A stretch of 64,000 bases of DNA, from contig NZ_JACIAH010000007.1 of assembly GCF_014194695.1 (NCBI RefSeq), positions 186,001 to 250,000 on the forward strand, written 5' to 3'. Below the pieces are notes generated by a model. It was given only the letters and a program-made list of their open reading frames with translations, was not told the DNA's origin and ran no database searches. A program made the translations under genes and the position numbers. Source of the stretch: Rhizobium sp. BK399. GTDB lineage: Bacteria > Pseudomonadota > Alphaproteobacteria > Rhizobiales > Rhizobiaceae. Shown here in pieces: positions 33,563 to 40,822 of the stretch. Every line of letters begins with the position of its first letter. Within the stretch, counting starts at the first letter, position 1.

Positions 33563-34207
33563 CTAATTCTTCACAGTAGAAATCGTTCCCAAGAATTGCG
33601 TGATAGCCGGCTCCATCCTTTCGACCATCACATCGATGCCTCTGCTGTTCGGATGCATGCCATCATCAAGCTTCAGACCGGCATCGACAGCAACCCCGTC
33701 CAAGAAGAAAGGATAAAGCGCAACGCCATGTTTTTGCGCAAGTTTCTGGTAGATGGAGTTGAACTGTGCCGCATAGTCTCCGCCCATGTTCGGCGGCGCC
33801 AGCATGCCCACAAGAAGGACCGCGATACCTCGTTCCTTTAGCCGGGCAATCATCTGATCGAGATTCTTTTCACTCTCTTGTGGAGGGATGCCGCGCAGCG
33901 CATCATTGGCGCCGAGCTCGAGGATGACGCCATCGGTGCCGTCGGGGATAGACCAGTCTATGCGTGCGAGACCGCCGGTCGTCGTGTCCCCAGACACGCC
34001 TGCATTGGCGATTGAGATATCCACTCCCTTGGCCTTCAGAGATGCCTGCAACTTCTCTGGAAAGCCGTCGCCGGGCGGGAGTTGATAGCCCGCCATCAGG
34101 CTGTCGCCAAAGCCAACCAGGCTGATTGTCCGTGCACTGGCGGCGACCGCAAAGGTCAGCGAAGCAACAATGACGGCGATGTGAAGGCCGGCAACTTTAA
34201 ATCTCAT
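33563..34207 (-). CDS. SGNH-family arylesterase/thioesterase (TesA-like)
   Basis: This is a 214-residue exported hydrolase. A signal peptide (about 1-27, ending ASA) is followed by block I GFGDSLMAGYQLPPGDGFP with the catalytic Ser, block II with Gly in ANAGVSGDTTTGG, block III GANDALRG with the oxyanion Asn, and block V DGMHPNSRG with catalytic Asp and His. This is the E. coli TesA/ApeA group. ATG 34207 follows GGGAAAG. It is divergent from the LolD/FtsX-type transporter genes, an arrangement conserved in many proteobacteria (tesA-ybbA-ybbP). Confidence 0.92.
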   Translation of the reverse strand: MRFKVAGLHIAVIVASLTFAVAASARTISLVGFGDSLMAGYQLPPGDGFPEKLQASLKAKGVDISIANAGVSGDTTTGGLARIDWSIPDGTDGVILELGANDALRGIPPQESEKNLDQMIARLKERGIAVLLVGMLAPPNMGGDYAAQFNSIYQKLAQKHGVALYPFFLDGVAVDAGLKLDDGMHPNSRGIDVMVERMEPAITQFLGTISTVKN

Positions 34208-34260
34208 TCCGCTTTCCCTAGATTGGCAGCACGATCGGCACTTATATAGGGCGAATACTG

Positions 34261-34968
34261 TTGGCAAAAACCATCATCGAGTTGAAGCGCGCCGATTTGA
34301 CGCTTGGCAGTGCCGCCGCCTCCGTCCATGTCCTGAAAGGCATCGACTTGACGATTGCCGCCGGTGAGTCGGTCGGTATCGTGGGGCCATCGGGGTCCGG
34401 CAAATCGACATTGCTGATGGTGCTTGCCGGACTTGAGAAGCTTGATAGTGGCGAGATCAACGTCAGTGGCACGCCATTGCATGCGTTAAGTGAAGACCAG
34501 GTAGCCGACTTCCGTGGGCGCAACATCGGTATCGTCTTCCAGTCCTTTCATCTGATTGCCAACATGACGGCGCTGGAAAACGTCGCCGTGCCGCTCGAAC
34601 TCGCCAACCTTCCCAATCCCTTCGAGATCGCCCGTCGTGAGCTTAAATCCGTGGGGCTCGGCGATCGATTGAACCACTATCCCGGCCAGCTTTCCGGGGG
34701 CGAGCAGCAACGTGTAGCCATTGCACGCGCGCTCGCACCCTCGCCTGCACTGCTGATCGCCGACGAACCAACCGGCAACCTCGACACCGACACCGGCCGC
34801 CAGATTGCCGATCTCCTGTTTTCGAAGCAGGCTGAGCGTGGCATGACGCTGTTGCTCGTCACCCACGACGCGGCACTCGCCAAACGCTGCTCCAGGCAGA
34901 TTCGGGTTCGGTCCGGCCAGATCGAGGGCGATAGCGCGCCAGTGCAGCCTGAGGCGGCCATTGCATGA
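34261..34968 (+). CDS. ABC transporter ATPase (YbbA/LolD type)
   Basis: This 235-residue ATPase has Walker A GPSGSGKST, signature LSGGEQQRVAIARAL, Walker B LLIADEPTGNLD and switch VTHDAA, as in the MacB/LolD/YbbA group that powers mechanotransmission permeases rather than classic importers. The start codon is TTG with AGGG upstream; no ATG exists before the first conserved strand. It overlaps the permease by four bases (ATGA). Confidence 0.92.
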   Translation: MAKTIIELKRADLTLGSAAASVHVLKGIDLTIAAGESVGIVGPSGSGKSTLLMVLAGLEKLDSGEINVSGTPLHALSEDQVADFRGRNIGIVFQSFHLIANMTALENVAVPLELANLPNPFEIARRELKSVGLGDRLNHYPGQLSGGEQQRVAIARALAPSPALLIADEPTGNLDTDTGRQIADLLFSKQAERGMTLLLVTHDAALAKRCSRQIRVRSGQIEGDSAPVQPEAAIA

Positions 34969-37508
34969 CACTGGTGAGCCCGCGCGTCTCCCTGGCCCTT
35001 CGTCTCGCGCTTCGGGAGCTGCGCGGTGGGCTTGGTGGCTTCTACATCTTTCTCGCCTGTATTGCTCTCGGCACCGGCGCCATTGCGGCGGTTAACTCCG
35101 TTTCGCAGTCGATTACCGACACGATCGCCACGCAGGGCCAGGAGATCCTCGCCGGCGACGTGCGCTTCGAGCTCAATAATCGCGAGGCGACGGAAGCAGA
35201 AATGGGCTTCCTGCGCGGCTTCGGAAACGTGTCAGTGTCGACTGGCCTGCGTTCGATGGCGCGCAAGCCCGACGGCTCGGATCAGGCCTTGGTCGATGTC
35301 AAGGCGGTCGACAGCGCCTATCCGCTCTACGGCACTTTCGAAGCCGCCCCGAATTACCCATTGCACACGCTTCTATCCGGACAGAGCGGTACGTTCGGCG
35401 CCGTGGCGGCGCCGCTGCTCCTGGAGCGCCTCGGTCTTTCCATTGGCGATGAAATCCTGCTCGGCAATGCCATTCTGAACATTACCGGTACGATCAAGAC
35501 CGAGCCGGACGCAGTTTCGGAAGGCTTCGGCTTCGCCCCGCGCCTGCTGGTGAGCAGGGACGCTCTCAAGGCATCGGGCCTCATCCAGACGGGCAGCTTG
35601 GTCGAACACGTTTACAAGATCCGCATGGACGATCCCACCGAGAGATCCACAATCCGCGATCGGGCCGCGAAGGAATTTCCGTCGGCCGGCTGGTCGATTC
35701 GCACGAGCGATCGCGCCGCCCCCTCACTGACTCAAAACATCGAGCGTTTCTCGCAGTTCCTGACGTTGGTCGGACTGACGGCGCTGATAGTCGGCGGTGT
35801 CGGCGTCGCGAATGCCGTCCGCGCCTTCCTGGATTCCAAGCGTACGACGATCGCAACGTTCAAATGCCTCGGCGCACCGGCGGCGACGGTGGTTCTGATC
35901 TACCTTTTTCAGATTGCAATCATTGCTCTCGGCGGCATTGTCGTCGGCTTGGTCATCGGTGCGCTGGCGCCGATCGTCGCATCGCAATTTCTGGCGCAAT
36001 TCCTACCCGTTTCCACCGACCTCACATTCTACCCCGGAGCCTTGGCTCTCGCGGTCCTGTTCGGCATTTTGACAACGCTGGCGTTTGCCATAATGCCGCT
36101 CGGACATTCCCGCGAGGTTCCGGCAACAGCGCTGTTCCGCGAGCAGGGTTTTGAAGCGCGCGGCCTTCCCTCCTGGCCTTACATCCTCCTTGCCGCAGCC
36201 TTTCTCCTTGCGCTTGCCGGTCTCGCCATCGCCACCGCCTACGATCGCTTTATTGCCATCGTCTTTGTCGGGGCAATCGCCTTCGCTTTCGTTATCCTGA
36301 GGCTGGTCGCGGCCGGTATTGCGTGGCTCGCGCGCCGCAGTCCGCGTGTCAACTCGCCGGCCCTCCGCCTCGCGATCGGAAACATCCATCGCCCCGGCGC
36401 TCTGACGCCCTCCGTCGTGCTGTCGCTCGGTCTTGGGCTCGCGCTGCTCGTCACCCTCACCCTGATCGACGGCAACATGCGGCACCAGTTGACCGGACGC
36501 ATGGCCGCCGGCGCGCCGAACTTCTTCTTCGTCGACATTCAGGGATCCGAACTCGAGAAATTCCGGAGCGTCGTCAAAGCCGGCTCCCCGGACGGCAAAT
36601 TGGTCGAAGTGCCGATGCTGCGTGGCCGCATCCTCGCTTTCAATGGTGAGGACGTGACGAAGCGGAAGGTCCCGCCGGGCGGCCAGTGGGTACTGCGCGG
36701 CGACCGCGGCATCACATATTCGGAAGCCCTGCCGGAAAATGCATCATTGACCGAGGGGTCATGGTGGCCGAAGGAATACAGCGGCGAGCCGCTGGTCTCC
36801 TTTTCCGCCGAGGAAGCCAAGGAACTCGGCTTGAAGATCGGCGACACCGTCACCGTCAACGTGCTTGGCCGCAACATCACCGCCAAGATCGCCAATCTCC
36901 GCAAGGTCGAATGGGAATCGCTTTCCATCAACTTCGTGATGATCTTCTCGCCGAATACGTTCCGCGGCGCCCCGCATGCGTGGCTGGCGACGCTAACCGA
37001 CCCGACGGCAACCTCCGCCGCGGAGGCTGCGATCCTGAAGTCGGTAACGAACACCTATCCGACGATCACCAGCGTCCGGGTCAAGGACGCAATCGACATC
37101 GTCAATGCGTTGGTGGGGCAACTGGCCACAGCGATCCGCGCCGCCGCCTCCGTTGCACTCATCGCATCGGTCCTCGTGCTCGCAGGCGCACTTGCCGCCG
37201 GCAACCGCGCTCGTACCCATGACGCGGTCGTCCTCAAGACACTTGGCGCGACGCGGCGAATGCTGATCCGCGCATTCTGCTACGAGTACCTCATCCTTGG
37301 CGCCGCGACTGCGGTATTCGCTCTCTTTGCCGGCGGCGTCGCGGCATGGTTCATCACTGCCCGGATCATGCGTATCCCATCCCACTTCCTGCCTGACGTC
37401 GCCGGGCTGACGCTCGTCACTGCCCTGGTGCTCACCGTGGGCATAGGGCTCGTCGGCACATGGCGCATCTTGGGGCAGAAGGCAGCACCCGTTTTGCGCG
37501 AACTCTGA
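34965..37508 (+). CDS. FtsX-type ABC permease (YbbP-like)
   Basis: This 847-residue membrane protein has an N-terminal transmembrane helix (about 22-42), a large periplasmic domain, and FtsX-like helical bundles around 265-370, a central membrane region around 400-510, a second periplasmic domain and a final bundle around 720-845. This double FtsX layout is the COG3127/YbbP family, paired with YbbA and TesA-like esterases. Proposed substrates are lipids or hydrophobic compounds moved from the outer leaflet of the inner membrane; the function here is unproven. Confidence 0.9.
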   Translation: MTLVSPRVSLALRLALRELRGGLGGFYIFLACIALGTGAIAAVNSVSQSITDTIATQGQEILAGDVRFELNNREATEAEMGFLRGFGNVSVSTGLRSMARKPDGSDQALVDVKAVDSAYPLYGTFEAAPNYPLHTLLSGQSGTFGAVAAPLLLERLGLSIGDEILLGNAILNITGTIKTEPDAVSEGFGFAPRLLVSRDALKASGLIQTGSLVEHVYKIRMDDPTERSTIRDRAAKEFPSAGWSIRTSDRAAPSLTQNIERFSQFLTLVGLTALIVGGVGVANAVRAFLDSKRTTIATFKCLGAPAATVVLIYLFQIAIIALGGIVVGLVIGALAPIVASQFLAQFLPVSTDLTFYPGALALAVLFGILTTLAFAIMPLGHSREVPATALFREQGFEARGLPSWPYILLAAAFLLALAGLAIATAYDRFIAIVFVGAIAFAFVILRLVAAGIAWLARRSPRVNSPALRLAIGNIHRPGALTPSVVLSLGLGLALLVTLTLIDGNMRHQLTGRMAAGAPNFFFVDIQGSELEKFRSVVKAGSPDGKLVEVPMLRGRILAFNGEDVTKRKVPPGGQWVLRGDRGITYSEALPENASLTEGSWWPKEYSGEPLVSFSAEEAKELGLKIGDTVTVNVLGRNITAKIANLRKVEWESLSINFVMIFSPNTFRGAPHAWLATLTDPTATSAAEAAILKSVTNTYPTITSVRVKDAIDIVNALVGQLATAIRAAASVALIASVLVLAGALAAGNRARTHDAVVLKTLGATRRMLIRAFCYEYLILGAATAVFALFAGGVAAWFITARIMRIPSHFLPDVAGLTLVTALVLTVGIGLVGTWRILGQKAAPVLREL

Positions 37509-37599
37509 TTGACCGAACGGAGAAATTCCCTTCACCTTACGGCGATTTAACCCGATCTCGGGTTGCAAGGGCCTTGTTTGCGAAAGCCGAAAGGCTCAT

Positions 37600-37680
37600 A
37601 TTGTCTGCAGGCATGCTGGGCTCCGCAGCGGCGCCCGGGTTTTTGCGCCCGACACCGTGTCCACACCGGAGCTTGTAAGA
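37600..37680 (+). ncRNA. candidate ybhL leader RNA motif
   Basis: In the leader of the Bax-inhibitor-like gene, GCTCCG (37620-37625) and CGGAGC (37667-37672) can close a structure containing the inner hairpin GGCGC/GCGCC with a CCGGGTTTTT loop. The Rfam ybhL motif was described from Rhizobiales in exactly this position, upstream of this gene family. Identity with that motif is inferred from context and overall shape, not from a covariance-model match. Confidence 0.55.
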
Positions 37681-37687
37681 GGAAACT

Positions 37688-38416
37688 ATGGCTGACCTTC
37701 GTAATTACCAAGGCCGCGTACAGACTGGCGAGATGATCGACCAGGGCCTACGCAGCTATATGCTCAAGGTCTACAACCTGATGGCGCTGGGTCTGGCGAT
37801 CACGGGTGTAGCCGCCTATCTGGGCTTCAATTTCGCCGTCCAGAACGGCCAACTGACGCAGTTTGGCGTATTGCTTTTCCAATCGCCGCTGCGCTGGGTG
37901 GTCATTCTTGCACCGCTGGCCGCCGTGTTCTTCCTGAGCTTCAGGATTAACCGGATGAGTGTTGCCGCTGCGCAGACGACCTTCTGGGTCTACGCCGCGC
38001 TGGTGGGCCTGTCGCTTTCGTCGATCTTTCTGGTCTACACACAGTCGAGCATCACGCAGACGTTCTTCGTAACGGCCGCTTCCTTCGGTGCACTTTCGCT
38101 CTATGGTTACACGACCAAGCGTGATCTCTCTGCAATGGGCTCGTTCCTGATGATGGGTCTCTTCGGCCTGATTATCGCGTCGCTCGTGAACCTCTTCCTG
38201 GCATCGTCTGCCATGCAGTTCGCGATCTCCGTGATTGGCGTGCTGATCTTTGCGGGCCTCACCGCCTACGACACGCAGCGTATCAAGGAACTGTACTACG
38301 AAGCAGACGGCGCAGATGTTGCCGGCCGCAAGGCGATCATGGGCGCACTGACCCTGTATCTCGACTTCATCAACCTCTTCATGTTCCTCCTGCAGTTCAT
38401 GGGCAACCGCAAGTAA
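37688..38416 (+). CDS. Bax inhibitor-1/YccA family membrane protein (YbhL-like)
   Basis: This 242-residue inner-membrane protein has seven hydrophobic segments. The sequence shows the BI-1 family marks GLTAYDTQRIKELYYE before the last segments and an acidic pair in the middle. Bacterial relatives (YetJ/BsYetJ) are pH-dependent calcium channels; others interact with FtsH-type proteases. AGAGGAAACT stands before the ATG. A structured leader precedes the gene and a strong terminator follows, so it is monocistronic. Confidence 0.92.
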   Translation: MADLRNYQGRVQTGEMIDQGLRSYMLKVYNLMALGLAITGVAAYLGFNFAVQNGQLTQFGVLLFQSPLRWVVILAPLAAVFFLSFRINRMSVAAAQTTFWVYAALVGLSLSSIFLVYTQSSITQTFFVTAASFGALSLYGYTTKRDLSAMGSFLMMGLFGLIIASLVNLFLASSAMQFAISVIGVLIFAGLTAYDTQRIKELYYEADGADVAGRKAIMGALTLYLDFINLFMFLLQFMGNRK

Positions 38417-38433
38417 GGAACAGAGGCATATCG

Positions 38434-38460
38434 AAAAAGGCGGCTTCGGCCGCCTTTTTT
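38434..38460 (+). terminator. strong intrinsic terminator after Bax-inhibitor-like gene
   Basis: AAAAAGGCGGC-TTCG-GCCGCCTTTTTT is a perfect stem with a stable TTCG tetraloop and a T-run on the plus strand. Confidence 0.95.
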
Positions 38461-38522
38461 GTTGCTAGGTCGTCCGCAGAATGATTTTTGGAGGGGTCCT
38501 TTAGTCAACGCCGGCCGACCGA

Positions 38523-39080
38523 ATGCCCATCTCCCTCCGCGACGCTTCCCCATCCGACCTCCCTGCTATTACGACGATCTATCGAGAATCCGTTCTGAAT
38601 GGTGTCGCAAGCTATGAGCTCGTCCCGCCCGAACAGGACGAGATGGCGGCGCGATTTTCCGCCATCACGGGTCAGGGCTATCCGTACATCGCCGCGATCG
38701 ACGAGGGTGGCAACCTGCTTGGTTATGCCTATGCTTCGGCTTTCCGTACACGACCGGCCTATCGTTGGATGGTGGAGGATTCCATCTATCTTGGGCCTGA
38801 GGCACGCGGCCGGGGAATCGGAAGACTGCTGCTTACCGAACTTATTCAACGCTGCAGCGATCTCGGCTTTCGTCAGATGGCCGCCGTCATCGGTGGCGCA
38901 CATCCGGCATCAATTGCCCTGCATCGCGCGTTGGGTTTTGAGGATACGGGTCGCCTGAAAGCGACAGGCTACAAACACGGACGCTGGCTCGACACGATGA
39001 TCATGCAACGTGCCTTGGGCGAGGGCGCAGCCTCGGACCCGGATGCTTCGACCTATCCCGGCACCCTCTTCAAAGCCTGA
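38523..39080 (+). CDS. GNAT N-acetyltransferase (phosphinothricin-acetyltransferase-like)
   Basis: This 185-residue GNAT enzyme is of the Pat/Bar/YncA group: RDASPSDLPAITTIYRESV at the start, YASAFRTRPAYRWMVEDSIYL, and the acetyl-CoA motif ARGRGIGRLLLTELI. Relatives acetylate phosphinothricin, methionine sulfoximine or related amino-acid analogues. No strong ribosome site is visible before the ATG, but no better start is available. It stands alone between a terminator and a convergent gene. Confidence 0.88.
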   Translation: MPISLRDASPSDLPAITTIYRESVLNGVASYELVPPEQDEMAARFSAITGQGYPYIAAIDEGGNLLGYAYASAFRTRPAYRWMVEDSIYLGPEARGRGIGRLLLTELIQRCSDLGFRQMAAVIGGAHPASIALHRALGFEDTGRLKATGYKHGRWLDTMIMQRALGEGAASDPDASTYPGTLFKA

Positions 39081-39085
39081 GTCGC

Positions 39086-39487
39086 TTACTTCTCGACCAG
39101 CTTCAAAGCCTTGTTGAAGACCTTCAAGACCTGCTGTAACTCGTGCCCGCGCTTCAGGATGACGCCGTGGATGTTGGTAACGGAGTAGGCGCCCTGCTTG
39201 GTTGCAAGCTTCGGATTCTTCTCAATGCGAAAGAGCGGCATTTCGCCCGATCGCTTGAAAACCGAGAAGACCGCGCGGTCCTTCAGATGATCGATCGCAT
39301 AGTCCCGCCACTCTCCCTCGCCGACCATGCGGCCATAGATCCAGAGAATCGCATCGAGTTCGCGCCGGTGGAATGTGACCGGAGCGGGATCCTTGCTCTG
39401 CTTGTATTCCTTGAGATCCACGACGACTGAGGAACTGCTCTCGGCTGACCGGCTTTCGCCGCGCCGCAAATCCGGCTGATCTGTCAT
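39086..39487 (-). CDS. DUF2794 protein
   Basis: This is a 133-residue soluble protein of the DUF2794 family, which is confined to alphaproteobacteria. The conserved core is TFHRRELDAILWIYGRMVG, then AVFSVFKRSGEMPLFRIEK and the C-terminal GHELQQVLKVFNKALKLV. Function is unknown; no catalytic motif is visible. The start at 39487 (MTDQPDLRRG) has GGGAGAC close upstream. The upstream continuation of the ORF crosses a perfect Pho box, which argues for this start. It converges on the GNAT gene with five bases between. Confidence 0.82.
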   Translation of the reverse strand: MTDQPDLRRGESRSAESSSSVVVDLKEYKQSKDPAPVTFHRRELDAILWIYGRMVGEGEWRDYAIDHLKDRAVFSVFKRSGEMPLFRIEKNPKLATKQGAYSVTNIHGVILKRGHELQQVLKVFNKALKLVEK

Positions 39488-39509
39488 CAGTCTCCCGGTG
39501 CCTCCACTC

Positions 39510-39527
39510 GTGACAGGTAAATGACAG
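39510..39527 (-). promoter_or_regulatory. perfect Pho box
   Basis: On the minus strand the site reads CTGTCAT-TTAC-CTGTCAC, matching all fourteen repeat positions of the PhoB consensus. It points to DUF2794, whose ATG is 22 bases from the box edge. No clear -10 hexamer lies between. Confidence 0.7.
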
Positions 39528-39740
39528 TTTGCCTTAGCGTTTACAAATTGCAAGCAGGCGATCAGTCACATTAATCATACTCTGTGCAATCTCCCGAGCG
39601 CCGCAATTCAGTCAAAACAGCGCCTCATTTGCAAGGGAAATTCCCTCACGACTGCGCCGCGGGCCCGTTCGGACCTACGTCGCACCCGATTCGTGCATGA
39701 TCTTTGCCTGATTTTATAGGCATAAAAGGTCGTGCGTGAG

Positions 39741-39816
39741 TTTGGCGCCAGCGCGCCAAAGGGCCCGGCTGACCGTATCGACCTTAACCCCAGCCCCGAA
39801 TACGATCAGCCGGGCC
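39741..39816. repeat. tandem palindromes, RIME-like or structured RNA
   Basis: TTTGGCGC-CAGC-GCGCCAAA (39741-39760) is a perfect 8-bp hairpin. It is followed two bases later by a second one whose arms 39762-39778 and 39800-39816 pair at 16 of 17 positions around a 21-base loop. Two adjacent large palindromes are the description of rhizobial RIME intergenic elements; alternatively this is the terminator or body of a small RNA. Confidence 0.55.
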
Positions 39817-39851
39817 GCCCCGTTTTCCATCCACAGAAGCAGATGAAACGG

Positions 39852-40589
39852 CTAGATGTTCTTCCCGGCCATGACGACCGTCGCTCCGAGAATCGCGGAT
39901 GGATTGCCATCGGCGGTGGAGGATTGAAGTAGAATCGCGCAGCCCTCGAGGTCCGGCTTCTGCATCACGCTTGCCGGCAGCGTCAAGCTTGTTTCCTTGC
40001 CTTCCCACATACCGACCGTCTCCACATCGGCAACGCTGTTCAGGTAGGCAATCTTCTGGCCGCTGTTCTCGCCCTTCTCGACGTCGATGGTCTTCTCACG
40101 GTTGAAATAGACCATGACGACATTGGCCTTGCCTTGCCCTGCCCCGATCTTGATCTCGAGTTGGTCGCCGCGCATCTCGGCCTTCACCGGCACGGAAAGG
40201 CCCATCCCTTCGGCTGCATAGCCGTCGATCTTCTTGTTGATCGCACCGAGGTCAGCGCCGGCCACATGGTCGCGGCCGTTGATGATGACCTGCGGCGTAT
40301 AGACATTGGCGCGACCCATCGTCTGCGCGTAGCCATACTGCCGCTCCGTGTTTTCCTTCGAACTCAGCGTGTCGGCCCAGCCCATGTAATTCCAGTAGTC
40401 GACGTGATAGGCGAGCGCAATAACCCCGCCAGCCTCGACGATCTTGCGAAAAACCGCATCAGCTGGAGGACACGAAGAGCATCCCTGCGAGGTGAAGAGT
40501 TCGACCACACCTTTCGGCGCATCCTGGGCAAAAAGCGGGCCGGCAAGCGCCACAGCTGCAACCACAGAAATCAAAAACCTCGCGGACAT
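39852..40589 (-). CDS. DUF1223 thioredoxin-like exported protein
   Basis: This 245-residue protein has a signal peptide (1-21, ending LFA) and a thioredoxin-like entry VVELFTSQGCSSCPPAD with the Cys37-Ser-Ser-Cys40 pair, the mark of DUF1223 (COG5429). The family is periplasmic and probably redox active, but no substrate is known. Further conserved parts are HVDYWNYMGWADTLSS and VYTPQVIINGRDHVAGAD. An AAGGTG ribosome site is present. It follows acnA on the same strand, but the acnA terminator and 233 bases of spacer separate them. Confidence 0.86.
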   Translation of the reverse strand: MSARFLISVVAAVALAGPLFAQDAPKGVVELFTSQGCSSCPPADAVFRKIVEAGGVIALAYHVDYWNYMGWADTLSSKENTERQYGYAQTMGRANVYTPQVIINGRDHVAGADLGAINKKIDGYAAEGMGLSVPVKAEMRGDQLEIKIGAGQGKANVVMVYFNREKTIDVEKGENSGQKIAYLNSVADVETVGMWEGKETSLTLPASVMQKPDLEGCAILLQSSTADGNPSAILGATVVMAGKNI

Positions 40590-40770
40590 TCACTGCACCT
40601 TTTTCTTCAGTACCTGCCGCCGAGTTTCGCCGCAGGTTCCGATATCTGAGCGTAGAGATAGTGGTTCTCGATCGAAACGGAAAGTCACGAACGGGTGAGA
40701 CAGGCTTCGAGGAAGTCAAGCTGAAACACATCGTCGTGAGCGCGAATTTACCGCCTCGCGTTCAAACGAA

Positions 40771-40796
40771 AACCGCCGGAAATCTCTTTCCGGCGG
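40771..40796 (-). terminator. intrinsic terminator of acnA
   Basis: ACCGCCGGAAA/TTTCCGGCGGT is a perfect 11-bp stem with a TCTC loop, 27 bases after the acnA stop. It is followed on the minus strand by TTTTCGTTTG. Confidence 0.9.
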
Positions 40797-40822
40797 TCAT
40801 TGTCATGGAAGTCTGTTAACAA

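Larger units (their letters stand above)
39488..39851. other. 364-base intergenic region upstream of DUF2794 and after DUF1223
   Basis: No ORF of note is present. It holds a perfect Pho box near its left end (39510-39527), an AT-rich patch with TATAGG/ATAAAA around 39712-39727, and two adjacent stem-loops at 39741-39816. The rest shows nothing recognisable. Confidence 0.6.
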
